Shown piece by piece: positions 55,946 through 64,000 of a DNA stretch of 64,000 nt. The position numbers and the translations under genes were made by a program. The notes beneath the pieces were generated by a model. It saw nothing but the letters and a program-made list of their open reading frames with translations. It was not told the DNA's origin and did not search any database. How positions within the stretch are numbered: the stretch's first letter is position 1; each line of letters opens with the position of its first letter. The stretch comes from Mesorhizobium sp. WSM2240. Its GTDB lineage: Bacteria; Pseudomonadota; Alphaproteobacteria; Rhizobiales; Rhizobiaceae. The stretch covers positions 372,001 to 436,000 of the forward strand of contig NZ_CP159256.1 of assembly GCF_040438645.1 (NCBI RefSeq), read 5' to 3'.

Positions 55946-56009
55946 CAAGGGAGGCAATTCATATTCTGATTTCCTATCGATTGACTCGTGTTCTTCTCGC
56001 GTGCTTAAT

Positions 56010-56020
56010 TGGTCTTACCA
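56010..56020. promoter_or_regulatory. GntR/FadR-type operator 2
   Basis: TGGT-CTT-ACCA, the same core as the site at 55931, 12 bases before the GntR start codon. Paired sites suggest cooperative autoregulation of the whole GntR-TRAP operon. Confidence 0.65.
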
Positions 56021-56031
56021 CTGGAGAGCAT

Positions 56032-56811
56032 ATGAGAGCTGGCTTGGATCAGGAGGAACCCCGAGACCCCGCTAACGGGGCACAACGGGTCTTTGCGGCC
56101 CTGCGGGAGAGGCTTTTGGCGGGCGATCTGAAGTCGGGCGAACGCCTTCCCGCTGAACGCGAGCTCGCTCTGTCACTGGGCATCAGCCGCCCAATCCTGC
56201 GCGAGGCACTGCGATCGCTCGCAATGCTGGGTTTTCTCGAGATACGTCATGGCAGCGGCGCCTATGTTCGCAATCCGGATATTGCGACCCTCGGCGATTT
56301 CCTGACCTTCTGCATGGCCCAGCAGCCTGATGTGCTGGACGACGTGATCCAGGCCCGCATTGCGATCGAGTGCCAGGCTATCCGGCTGGCCTGCGAACAA
56401 GCGAGCGAGGCTGACCTCAATCGCATAGCAGCCAGCTTTACATCCTTGATGGAGACGCTCGACGACCCGGTTCTTGGCGGCAAGGCGGATTATGAATTCC
56501 ACCTCGGCATTGTCAAAGCCAGCCGCAGCGCGGCGCTCCTGACCCTTTACCGCGCCATCAGCCCCTTGCTCATGCAATCGCACGTCCAGCGTCGACGCAT
56601 CACCGCGCCGGGCATCCGCAACTATCTCGTCGACGCACATCGCGAGGTGTTCCTGTCCATTGTCGACCGCAAGCCCGATGAGGCGGAAAAGCGCCTGCGT
56701 GAACATTTCACCATCGGCGATGAATATCGCCGCAAGAGCCTTATTGCCGAATACCGGCAGCTAAAGGCCGAAACCACAAGCAATCAACAAACGGGAGAAA
56801 CGAACCAATGA
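56032..56811 (+). CDS. GntR-family regulator, FadR/FCD type
   Basis: A 259-aa regulator. DNA-binding helix-turn-helix 'GERLPAERELALSLGISRPILREAL' at about residues 37-61, 'GSGAYV' wing, then FCD domain. ATG at 56032 has GGAGAG upstream. It overlaps the TRAP receptor gene by 4 bases, so it is co-transcribed with the system it should control, and two operators sit at its promoter. Confidence 0.92.
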   Translation: MRAGLDQEEPRDPANGAQRVFAALRERLLAGDLKSGERLPAERELALSLGISRPILREALRSLAMLGFLEIRHGSGAYVRNPDIATLGDFLTFCMAQQPDVLDDVIQARIAIECQAIRLACEQASEADLNRIAASFTSLMETLDDPVLGGKADYEFHLGIVKASRSAALLTLYRAISPLLMQSHVQRRRITAPGIRNYLVDAHREVFLSIVDRKPDEAEKRLREHFTIGDEYRRKSLIAEYRQLKAETTSNQQTGETNQ

Positions 56812-57797
56812 GACATCTACTTGTATCCACCTTGGCCGGCGTGGCGGCGCTTGCCTTCTCGCTATCGGCCGCGACATCGCAGGAATTGCGCTACGCGCAT
56901 GTCGGATCCGAAGGCGATATCCAGACGCGATATGCCACCGAAGCGGCAGACGCGATCAAGGCGGCAACCGATGGTCGCGTCAGCGTCCAGGTATTCCCGG
57001 CGAGCCAACTCGGCGGCGTCGCCGAGTTGGTCGACGGCGTGCGCATGGGCTCGATTTCTCTAGGCCACCATGACTTCGCCTCACTGGCCCGCATCGTTCC
57101 TGAAGTGGCCGTTTTCAACGCGCCGTTCGTCTATCGCGACGGCGCCCATGCCCTTGCCGCCACCGATCCGAACAGCTCGGCAGCCTTGAAAGAGATCAAC
57201 GAAAAACTCGTCGCGGAGGGCGGTGTCCGTGTCATCGGCCGTATCTATCGCGGCGCACGCCACATCTCCAGCAACTTCCCTGTCAAAACGCCCGCCGACC
57301 TGAACGGTAAGCCCTTCCGCGCCGTGCCGCTGGAGCTTTGGGTATCGATGGTCAAGGGCTTCGGGGCAATTCCTACGCCTGTCGAGGTCTCTGAATTGCC
57401 GACGGCCCTGATGACGGGCGTCGTGGTGGGACAGGAAAACCCGCTTACAATGATCGCTGCTAACAATTTGAATGAGGTGCAGTCACACCTGTCCCTCACC
57501 GGCCACATGCATGCGGTCCTGGCCGTCTTCATCAACGAGGAGGTCTGGCAAAGCCTTTCTGAAGAAGACCGCTCCGCTATCGCCAAGGTGCTCGACGACA
57601 AGGCCAAGGAATCGCTGCAATGGGCGACGGAATCTGAGGATCAGCTGATCGCCGATCTTAAAGGCCGCGGCATGACATTTATCACCGAGGCCGACGGCCT
57701 TGACCTGGCGGCATTCCGCAAGGGCGTGAGCGCGCAGATTTCTACCGACTTTCCTGCCTTTGCGCCGCTGATCGAGCAGATCGAGGCAATCAAGTAG
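56808..57797 (+). CDS. TRAP transporter substrate-binding protein (DctP type)
   Basis: A 329-aa periplasmic receptor with a signal peptide ('VAALAFSLSAATSQ'). DctP features include 'FPASQLGGVAELVDGVRMGS' and 'LNGKPFRAVPLELW', where an Arg usually contacts the ligand carboxylate. Ligand unknown, likely a sugar acid given the RpiB-like gene downstream (inference). Confidence 0.91.
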   Translation: MRHLLVSTLAGVAALAFSLSAATSQELRYAHVGSEGDIQTRYATEAADAIKAATDGRVSVQVFPASQLGGVAELVDGVRMGSISLGHHDFASLARIVPEVAVFNAPFVYRDGAHALAATDPNSSAALKEINEKLVAEGGVRVIGRIYRGARHISSNFPVKTPADLNGKPFRAVPLELWVSMVKGFGAIPTPVEVSELPTALMTGVVVGQENPLTMIAANNLNEVQSHLSLTGHMHAVLAVFINEEVWQSLSEEDRSAIAKVLDDKAKESLQWATESEDQLIADLKGRGMTFITEADGLDLAAFRKGVSAQISTDFPAFAPLIEQIEAIK

Positions 57798-57805
57798 ATT
57801 GATGA

Positions 57806-57824
57806 GGGCCCGTCAGCCGGGCCC
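57806..57824 (+). terminator. Intra-operon hairpin between DctP and DctQ genes
   Basis: GGGCCCG, loop TCAGC, CGGGCCC: perfect 7-base-pair stem with no U-run. It probably stabilises the receptor mRNA or partly attenuates transcription into the permease genes. Confidence 0.55.
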
Positions 57825-57859
57825 GCATCTGTCCGCAACTTAGGGAGGCAGAACGGTCC

Positions 57860-58327
57860 ATGCGCATTCCAGTTAGGGTTCTGTCAGCCGCAACTGTGTT
57901 GCTACTGGCTGGCATTGTGCTGGTGCCGATAGCACAGGTGGTCATGCGCGGCGTCTTCGGCCTGCCTTTCGTCGGCGCCGAGGAACTGACTCGCTTCCTG
58001 CTGATCTGCCTGATCTTCGTCGGCTACCCGCTGGTGGTCGAGACAGGCGAGAATATCGTAATGGGCGAGATTAAGAGCTCGCTTCCGACGAGGCTGCGAA
58101 ACGTCATCAACTTGGCCATTTCGATTTCCGCAGTAGGCGTGACGCTGTTCCTCGCCTATGTCACCTGGGCGAATATTTTCAAGAACCTGAACAACACCAC
58201 GCCGACGCTGGGTATCCCGTTCTGGATCTTCCTTTCCGCGACGCTATTCGGCTTTGCCGGAGCGGCGGTTGTCCACCTGGTGCACCTGCGCAAGCCGCCG
58301 CAGGCAGACACCAACATCTCCGTTTAA
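57860..58327 (+). CDS. TRAP transporter small permease (DctQ)
   Basis: A 155-aa four-helix membrane protein with 'VVMRGVFGLPFVGAEELTRFLLICLIF', the DctQ signature region. GGGAGG precedes the ATG. Pairs with the DctM gene ten bases downstream. Confidence 0.88.
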   Translation: MRIPVRVLSAATVLLLAGIVLVPIAQVVMRGVFGLPFVGAEELTRFLLICLIFVGYPLVVETGENIVMGEIKSSLPTRLRNVINLAISISAVGVTLFLAYVTWANIFKNLNNTTPTLGIPFWIFLSATLFGFAGAAVVHLVHLRKPPQADTNISV

Positions 58328-58336
58328 GGTCGGCTC

Positions 58337-59611
58337 ATGGGTTTTCTCGTCGTAGCCGCCTTCATGGCTCTTTTCCTGCTCGGCTTCCCGGTGGTCTATG
58401 CGATCCTGCTTCCGTCGATCGCCTATGTTCTCATTGAGGGCTTGCCCTATGGCCTGCTGACGCAGCGCATCACCTATGCGCTGGACAGTTTTCCGCTTGT
58501 TGCCGTGCCGCTGTTCATCTTCGTCGGCAATTTGATGAACCTAAGCGGCATCACCGACCGCATCTTCCGCTTCGCCTATACGCTGGTCGGCCGCATGCCG
58601 GGTGGACTGGCGCAGGTGAATGTCTTCGGTAGCCTGGTCTTCTCAGGCATGTCCGGCGCGGCTCTGGCCGATATAGGCGGCCTTGGGCGCATCGAGATCG
58701 ACGCGATGAAGAAGCGCGGCTTTCCCCCATCCTTCGCGGGCGCCGTAACCGCCTCTTCTGCGACGATCGGGCCGATCTTTCCGCCCAGCATTCCACTCAT
58801 CGTCTACGGCTCGGTGACCAGCGTCTCGATCGTGCAGCTGCTGATCGCGGGCATCATGCCTGCGCTGATGTGCACAGCTTTGCTGATGCTGACCGTGCTG
58901 GTGGTGGCCATCTTCCACAAGCATCCACGCGCCGAGCGCTGGCCGACGCCGGGCGAGATCATCCGGGACATCGCGCCGGCGCTGCCGGCGATAATCGCAC
59001 CGGTGTTGATGGTAGGCGGCATGATGGCCGGCGCCTTCACGCCGACGGAAGCGGCAGCGGTTACGGCAGGATATGTCGTGGTGATCAGCGCCGTGATCTA
59101 TCGCGAACTGACGCTCATGCATCTGTGGAACTCCGCCGTACTTACGGTGCGCAGCTCAAGCGCTATCCTGATCATCGTGGCGGCGGCTGCTCTGTTCGGC
59201 TGGATCCTCGCAGTCGAGCAGGTGCCACAGGCATTCGCCGCCACCGTTTTAAGCTGGTCCAGCGACCCCTTGATGCTTCTGATAATCGCCAACCTGATCT
59301 ATTTTATCGCCGGCATGTTCCTGGACAGCACCACCGCAACGCTGCTGCTCGTTCCGATCATCGCGCCGCCCCTCGTTGCTGCCGGTGTTGATCCGGTGCA
59401 TCTGGGAATCGTCACCATCTTCAATCTCATGATAGGCCTGCTCACACCGCCCATGGGTCTCTCGCTGTTCCTCGTCTCGAGCATCGCGCAAGTGTCGCTG
59501 CGCTCGCTGGTCAAGGCGCTGCTTCCTTTTTACGTGCCGCTATTGGGAACACTGGCCATCCTCACCTTCGTGGAAGATCTCACGCTATGGCTTCCGCGGA
59601 TGATCCGCTAA
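58337..59611 (+). CDS. TRAP transporter large permease (DctM)
   Basis: A 424-aa channel subunit with a dozen or so hydrophobic segments. Family motifs: 'GMSGAALADIGGLGRIEIDAM', 'IGPIFPPSIPLIVYGSVTSVS', 'FTPTEAAAVTAGYVV' and 'LLTPPMGLSLFL'. Forms the transporter with the DctQ and DctP proteins encoded upstream. Confidence 0.93.
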   Translation: MGFLVVAAFMALFLLGFPVVYAILLPSIAYVLIEGLPYGLLTQRITYALDSFPLVAVPLFIFVGNLMNLSGITDRIFRFAYTLVGRMPGGLAQVNVFGSLVFSGMSGAALADIGGLGRIEIDAMKKRGFPPSFAGAVTASSATIGPIFPPSIPLIVYGSVTSVSIVQLLIAGIMPALMCTALLMLTVLVVAIFHKHPRAERWPTPGEIIRDIAPALPAIIAPVLMVGGMMAGAFTPTEAAAVTAGYVVVISAVIYRELTLMHLWNSAVLTVRSSSAILIIVAAAALFGWILAVEQVPQAFAATVLSWSSDPLMLLIIANLIYFIAGMFLDSTTATLLLVPIIAPPLVAAGVDPVHLGIVTIFNLMIGLLTPPMGLSLFLVSSIAQVSLRSLVKALLPFYVPLLGTLAILTFVEDLTLWLPRMIR

Positions 59612-59641
59612 AGCCTGACCGTTCAATCAAGGAGTTCTGCA

Positions 59642-60088
59642 ATGCGACTAGTCGTCGGATCCGATCACGCCGGTTTTGGCCTGAAATCTACGGTAGTCGA
59701 TCACGTCCGGTCTCTCGGGCATGAAGTGATCGATGTAGGCTCCTATGATCCGAACCCCGTGGACTTCCCCGATGTCGCCCGCAAGGTGGCGGCGACAATA
59801 ACCGAGCAAAGGGCTGACCGCGGATTGATGGTATGTGGCACGGGCGTCGGAGCATCGATCGCGGCCAACAAGATGAAAGGCATCCGGGCCGCGGTTTGCC
59901 ACGATGTCCATTCCGCCCATCAGTCTGTGGAGCACGACGACGTCAACATTATGTGTATCGGCGCGCAGATAGTCGGGCCTTGGCTCGCAAAGGATCTCAT
60001 CACTGCATATTTGGAAGCCGAATTCTCGACCGATGAGGACTTCCGCCGTCGCGTGGCGAAACTGCACGAAATGGACGCTGAGGACTAG
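59642..60088 (+). CDS. rpiB: RpiB/LacAB-family sugar-phosphate isomerase
   Basis: A 148-aa isomerase: 'VVGSDHAGFGLKSTV' at the N-terminus, catalytic Cys in 'LMVCGTGVGASIAANK', and 'RAAVCHDVHSAHQSVEHDDVN'. Interconverts aldose and ketose phosphates, classically ribose-5-P and ribulose-5-P; related enzymes act on other pentose or tetrose phosphates. GGAG before ATG. It follows the DctM gene by 30 bases, so this is probably a pathway-specific isomerase for the imported carbohydrate rather than the housekeeping copy. Confidence 0.88.
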   Translation: MRLVVGSDHAGFGLKSTVVDHVRSLGHEVIDVGSYDPNPVDFPDVARKVAATITEQRADRGLMVCGTGVGASIAANKMKGIRAAVCHDVHSAHQSVEHDDVNIMCIGAQIVGPWLAKDLITAYLEAEFSTDEDFRRRVAKLHEMDAED

Positions 60089-60108
60089 TGTCGCCAGTGC
60101 TAGGGCGA

Positions 60109-60261
60109 GTGTCTGTGCCAATCAAGGTGCGCTACGACCCTGCGCTCGCAGGACAATTGCAGGCGCAGCGCGGCGCAGCAGCGATGGTCCTCGAGGCCCT
60201 CACTCGCGTTCTGGCGGATAGCAGGCCGGTGGACTTCGACCCGCCACGACCAAGCCTCTGA
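60109..60261 (+). CDS. Possible 50-aa ORF after rpiB
   Basis: GTG at 60109 (or 60115) opens a 50-codon frame, 'VPIKVRYDPALAGQLQAQRG' and onwards, with a plausible amphipathic helix. Starts 20 bases after rpiB. Not recognised; could be a fragment of a longer lost gene. Confidence 0.3.
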   Translation: MSVPIKVRYDPALAGQLQAQRGAAAMVLEALTRVLADSRPVDFDPPRPSL

Positions 60262-60477
60262 CGCGCGCGGACCTTCAAATATGAGCCGACCCGCAAGCCG
60301 CTAGTATAGGGGGGTCCATTGCCATTAGCCGGGCCGATGAACAGCGAACCTGTTGCGAAGCTTCAGCGACATGGCCTGTGGATCGAACGTGTGCACCTGA
60401 AGATGCTCCGCCGCGATGTGGTCTGAATAGGCGATCATTGTTGGCCCGGTGCGAGTGGTGGTTCATAGGTGTTCTTG

Positions 60478-61374
60478 ATGCCGATTTTCTCTGTCAAGCA
60501 TACGACTGTCTACCGCTACGCCAGACGGGTGAAGTTCGGCGAGCATCGGCTGATGTTCAGGCCCCGGGACAGCTATGATCAGCGGTTGCTCGATTCCGCC
60601 TTGCTGATCGATCCGGAGCCGAGCGAGGTGCGCTGGATCCACGACGTCTTCGGCAATTGCGTTGCGGTCGTCAGGTTCTCTCAACCCGCGAAAGAACTGA
60701 TTTTCGACGCACGTATTCGTCTCGACCATACTTCGGATACACCTGACTTTCGCATGGATCCTGCGGCTCTCGAATATCCGTTCGCTTACGACCCGGACGA
60801 GTTGGCTGACCTGGCCCGCACAATTGAACGCCACTACCCCGATGAGCACGACGAAGTTGGAAAGTGGGCACGGCAGTTTGTCAGCGCGGGCGGTCGCACA
60901 CAGACCGGCAAGCTGCTGATGACGCTTTGCTACGCGATTCACGAGAGCTTTGTGTATTCGCGTCGGATCGAGGCCGGAACCCAGCCGCCCCTGATCACGC
61001 TTCATCAGCGGCGGGGGACATGTCGAGACTTTGCGCTGTTCATGATGGAAACGGTTCGATCACTCGGGTTGGCGGCGCGGTTCGTGACCGGCTACATTTA
61101 TGTTCCGAGCCGCGACAGCACCACAACGCTGGGCGGCGGGTCCACGCATGCATGGTGCCAAATCTATCTTCCTGGCGCTGGCTGGGTCGAGTTCGATCCC
61201 ACAAACGGGATCGTCGGCAACCGGGACCTAATCAGGGTGGCCGTGGCTCGTGAGCCACATCAGGCAATCCCGCTCCACGGCAGCTATTCCGGCCGCGCTT
61301 CCGACGCTCTTGGAATGACGGTTCAAGTCAACGTGACAACTGAAGCCGCCGACGGGGTGACTTCGTCGGCATGA
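60478..61374 (+). CDS. Transglutaminase-like cysteine-protease-fold protein
   Basis: A 298-aa cytoplasmic protein: N-terminal beta domain ('HTTVYRYARRVKFGEHRLMFRP'), then a transglutaminase core with Cys in 'RRGTCRDFALFMMETVRSLG', His in 'STHAWCQIYLPGAGW' and Asp in 'VEFDPTNG'. The triad is complete. Such proteins are peptidases or amide-bond enzymes of unknown substrate in many proteobacteria. ATG at 60478 preferred over GTG at 60469. Followed by a second, related gene. Confidence 0.87.
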   Translation: MPIFSVKHTTVYRYARRVKFGEHRLMFRPRDSYDQRLLDSALLIDPEPSEVRWIHDVFGNCVAVVRFSQPAKELIFDARIRLDHTSDTPDFRMDPAALEYPFAYDPDELADLARTIERHYPDEHDEVGKWARQFVSAGGRTQTGKLLMTLCYAIHESFVYSRRIEAGTQPPLITLHQRRGTCRDFALFMMETVRSLGLAARFVTGYIYVPSRDSTTTLGGGSTHAWCQIYLPGAGWVEFDPTNGIVGNRDLIRVAVAREPHQAIPLHGSYSGRASDALGMTVQVNVTTEAADGVTSSA

Positions 61375-61448
61375 TCCGACATCGGAACGTTTCACGCATG
61401 CCGGAGTTTGCTAATGCTTTGTCAATTCGAGCACCACCTGGAGTGTCG

Positions 61449-62258
61449 ATGCGGATCCGAGCTGGCTACCATCTGACCTTCGAATGCCCGGCAGCGACGC
61501 CGATGTTGCTTGTCCTCGAAATTCATCCATCGCGACGCATCGATTTGCTAACGGAACAGATCATAAGCTTCGATCGCCCGATTGAACCGCGCCGCTATAT
61601 TGATGGATTCGAAAACGCCTGCACACGCATCGAGGCGCCAGCGGGCTTGACCACGATTTCGACCGCCTTCGAAATCTATGACAGCGGCAAGCCCGATGTT
61701 GTCGCCTTAGATGCGGTCCAACACGACATCAAGGACCTGCCGGATGAGGTGCTCGTGTTCCTGCTCGGCAGCCGCTATTGCGACACCGATCGTCTCGGCG
61801 ATTTCGCTTGGGCAAACTTTGCCAACACGCCACCGGGATGGCTTCGCGTGCAGGCAATCTGTGATTTCGTCCACAATCACATCGCGTTCAACTACCAGAA
61901 TGCCGATCCTTTAAGGACGGCGCACGGCGGATATACCGACAAGACCGGTGTGTGCCGCGATTTCGCGCACCTCGCAATCACACTGTGCCGTTGCATGAAC
62001 ATTCCAGCCCGCTACTGCACGGGCTACCTCGGAGACATCGGGGTGCCGCCGGTGCCGGACCCGATGGATTTCAGCGCCTGGTTCGAAGTCTATCTCGGCG
62101 GACATTGGTTCACCTTCGATGCCCGCCACAACAAACCTCGCATTGGAAGGATATTGATGGCGACGGGCCGCGACGCGACCGATGTCGCGCTTTCCACGAG
62201 CTTTGGTGCATCGAGGCTGGCCCGATTCGAGGTAACTACTGAAGAGATCGCACATTGA
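61449..62258 (+). CDS. Transglutaminase-like protein, second copy
   Basis: A 269-aa relative of the preceding protein. Triad: Cys in 'KTGVCRDFAHLAITLCRCMN', His-like position replaced or shifted ('DFSAWFEVYLGGHWFTFD'), Asp in 'FTFDARHNKPRIGR'. The His normally in 'HAW' is Ser ('SAW'), so catalysis may be lost or altered. The ATG at 61449 has GGAG six bases upstream; an earlier ATG at 61371 overlaps the previous stop (ATGA). Confidence 0.82.
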   Translation: MRIRAGYHLTFECPAATPMLLVLEIHPSRRIDLLTEQIISFDRPIEPRRYIDGFENACTRIEAPAGLTTISTAFEIYDSGKPDVVALDAVQHDIKDLPDEVLVFLLGSRYCDTDRLGDFAWANFANTPPGWLRVQAICDFVHNHIAFNYQNADPLRTAHGGYTDKTGVCRDFAHLAITLCRCMNIPARYCTGYLGDIGVPPVPDPMDFSAWFEVYLGGHWFTFDARHNKPRIGRILMATGRDATDVALSTSFGASRLARFEVTTEEIAH

Positions 62259-62922
62259 CGGGTAGAGCGGCCCCGTGGGCGTCCAGCGACTCGCGCGAAC
62301 GCCCGACTTCATCGGCAAATAGGCCCGCTTCCGAATAATGGGTCCCTTGGCGCGGGCTCTCAGCCGAAGACGCACCGGCCATTTGCGCAAAGAGCGCCAT
62401 TTGACCAATGTTCGTTATGCGGACCAGTGAGATGACGGTCGTCCGGTGTCTCCTTGAGAATCCCGGCTTCGGTCGAACAGCCCTTGTGTGCGCTCTTCTT
62501 CGGACGCGCGAAACAGAAGGATTGCCGCGGCGCGACCGCGGGAATTGGGCACTTGGTCGGGATTCCAACCGGAGCATCCGGCGACCGCTGTCTCGCCGGC
62601 CTCGTCCCAAATGGTGCAGATCACCAGTTCGGCCTTCGGACCCTTGCCGACAAAATCGGAAAATATCCCGGGCTATGGAGTCGATGTGTTTGACGGCGTC
62701 TATTCCCTCTTGGCGCTCCATGTGTCGGATGCAATCGAGCGGTGAGGGAGATGCGGCGTGCCCCCTGCGACCCGGCGGTACCGCCGCAGCCACGGTCCGG
62801 GCTTACGGCGGTATGGCGGGTTGGCGCCTCCAATTTCAGATGTTCGGGCAAACTTTGCCTTTGCCCGAAAGCAGTCGGTTTGCCGAGCCTCCCAGCGGCA
62901 GCACCTCCGTTGCCATGGCCGG
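62259..62922. other. Intergenic stretch, no supported gene
   Basis: About 660 bases. Several open frames run on both strands (for example 62408-62926 plus, 62236-62793 minus), but their products are Arg-rich, low in conserved features and match no family I know. Probably non-coding or decayed. Confidence 0.45.
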
Positions 62923-63363
62923 CTAACGCTGGACCTGCTCCACCGTTTCAGAGCGCTTCGAGGACTTGGGTGTAAGCCATTGAGGGTCGAACCAGCGGTC
63001 GGCGGGACCGTCGTAAGGCAACCGCGTGATATCCCAATGGCTGACATACGGCGCATAAACATCCCAGACAGACGGACCGCCGCCAATAAAGACGATGCGG
63101 CCTGCAAAGCGCTTGAACAGCTCCTCCGGGCCCATGCTTGAGCGCAAAACGAAGAGGTCGCGATCCGATCGCGCGAACGCTGGAACGCTGGAGATAGTTT
63201 TGGGCCCTGCGGCCAGCACGTGGCCTCTTGTGATTTCGAAGAACCGGGCGACGTCAGCCTTGTACTCCGGTGATCGATCACCCTCCCAAGGCAAATGCCC
63301 TTTGAGGCCCATCTGTCCCGACTGGCCGATGGCGCAGATCACTTTTACGACGGTCTCTTGCAT
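62923..63363 (-). CDS. Dihydrofolate-reductase-like protein
   Basis: A 146-aa protein with DHFR landmarks: 'ICAIGQSGQMGLKGHLPW' at the N-terminus (Met20-loop region), 'FFEITRGHVLAAGPKT' and the NADPH-binding 'IVFIGGGPSVW'. It is shorter than typical DHFR (about 160 aa) and has an insertion after 'LPWE' so the active-site acid cannot be placed surely. It may be a second, divergent DHFR. ATG supported by GGAG eight bases upstream. Confidence 0.75.
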   Translation of the reverse strand: MQETVVKVICAIGQSGQMGLKGHLPWEGDRSPEYKADVARFFEITRGHVLAAGPKTISSVPAFARSDRDLFVLRSSMGPEELFKRFAGRIVFIGGGPSVWDVYAPYVSHWDITRLPYDGPADRWFDPQWLTPKSSKRSETVEQVQR

Positions 63364-63462
63364 CCGTGCTCCGAAATCGGCGGCCGGCGTTCTTATGACC
63401 TACGCCGCTTTTTCGGAACAACCATGCTCGACAATGAGTTCCTGCCGAAGGGAGATTTTTTG

Positions 63463-63621
63463 ATGTCTGATCGCAAAAAGCCTGGGCCAAAAAAAGAACA
63501 GGACCATGAGCCTGAGGCGCACGATGAGGCGCCCGATAATCCGGTGCCGCTTGGTCCAGGCCCGTCGTTTGAACCCGACCCGGATCCGACACCTGACCCT
63601 CCGGATCTTCCTGGCGGGTGA
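63463..63621 (+). CDS. Small Pro/Asp-rich protein, 52 aa
   Basis: ATG at 63463 with GGGAG upstream. The N-terminus is basic ('SDRKKPGPKKEQ'), the C-terminus acidic and proline-rich ('PDPDPTPDPPDLPGG'). Probably disordered. Function unknown. ATG at 63424 is an alternative start. Confidence 0.45.
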   Translation: MSDRKKPGPKKEQDHEPEAHDEAPDNPVPLGPGPSFEPDPDPTPDPPDLPGG

Positions 63622-64000
63622 TGCCCGCCAACTAGGCAACGCCCCGTTAGTGGCGCGCCAGTTCCTCCGGGATTGCCCCGGTTCTGTTGCCATTGCGCCA
63701 CCCGACGCGAATTTGCGGCTAGTTCTTCGACTTGATTCACTTACTTGCTGAAACTGCTCCCGGCTTCCAGAACTGCCGGTCGGCTACGCGCCTAATGTCG
63801 GCCGTAGAGGTCAGTTTTGCGGTTGCTCGGAAGCCGACATCGCCGACGACTAAGCTGTAAGTCGTCGTCACATTTGCGGAACTTCGGTACCTCAATGTCC
63901 CGCTACAACCACACTGCCGACGTGACACTGGTCCAACGCGAGATTTAGGGATGCTCAAAAGCGTTAGCTCGGTTATCAATGCGCATCCAAAGCTCAAAAT
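63622..64000. other. Window end, no gene recognised
   Basis: About 380 bases. A minus-strand frame (63737-63997) lacks known features, and nothing else is supported. Confidence 0.35.

Noticed and set aside
62408..62926. 172-codon plus-strand frame
   Set aside because: No known domain, Arg-rich, and no ribosome site; not strong enough to call.
1..64000. CRISPR arrays, tRNA, rRNA and riboswitches
   Set aside because: No regularly spaced repeats, cloverleaf-like sequences or known riboswitch cores were seen by eye; a covariance-model scan would be needed to exclude them.

Overview
The window looks like chromosomal accessory DNA from a high-GC alphaproteobacterium of the Rhizobiales, most like Mesorhizobium or a relative (inference from base composition, the density of ABC and TRAP uptake operons, and the number of GntR and LysR regulators). 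No rRNA, tRNA or CRISPR was seen. Nearly everything is uptake plus catabolism of small organic molecules, each module with its own regulator, separated by decaying genes (broken MFS transporter, D-threonine-aldolase-like enzyme, alpha/beta hydrolase, phytanoyl-CoA-dioxygenase-like enzyme, IS110 stub).

Region by region. 1-1.9 kb: nonsense-interrupted MFS gene and a GNAT acetyltransferase. 1.9-11 kb: an ectoine-utilisation-like module: MmgE/PrpD protein, an EhuB-like binding protein with two permeases and an ATPase, a DoeB/EutE-like deacylase, a zinc-ribbon threonine-synthase-like PLP enzyme, a HutC-type GntR regulator and a DoeA-like M24 enzyme. Three copies of one operator-like sequence tie the promoters together. 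11-23.4 kb: a PhoB-like response regulator, then a LysR-controlled amine-oxidation region: HAD hydrolase, DAO-type FAD oxidase, and a long minus-strand operon of GlpD-like FAD dehydrogenase, polar amino-acid ABC transporter and trimethylamine-dehydrogenase-like flavoenzyme. 23.7-24.6 kb: pseudogene.

25-32.3 kb holds one of the two most interesting systems: a tightly coupled minus-strand operon of class III cyclase-AAA-TPR regulator, YcaO, TfuA, HExxH metallopeptidase and a 163-aa protein of unknown family, ended by a bidirectional terminator shared with a convergent 105-aa gene. YcaO plus TfuA is the hallmark of peptide backbone modification (thioamidation) or trifolitoxin-like RiPP synthesis; the substrate peptide is not obvious. 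A DUF2235 hydrolase and an IS110 stub lie next to it.

34.5-44.6 kb holds the second: two Rieske-less mononuclear-iron oxygenase subunits, a reductase carrying an extra N-terminal Rieske domain, and a GST-like protein. This is the architecture of the bacterial NdmC/NdmD/NdmE N-demethylase. It is divergent from a GntR regulator and a BMP-type (purine/nucleoside) ABC transporter, which suggests uptake and oxidative N-demethylation of a methylated purine-like compound.

44.6-48.6 kb: small ORFs, a broken alpha/beta hydrolase and a class III cyclase. 48.9-60.1 kb: two TRAP uptake modules, one with a fused DctQM and two Gfo/Idh/MocA dehydrogenases, one with an RpiB-like isomerase, each next to an FCD-type GntR regulator with a visible operator. 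60.4-64 kb: tandem transglutaminase-like proteins, a dihydrofolate-reductase-like protein and a Pro/Asp-rich peptide.
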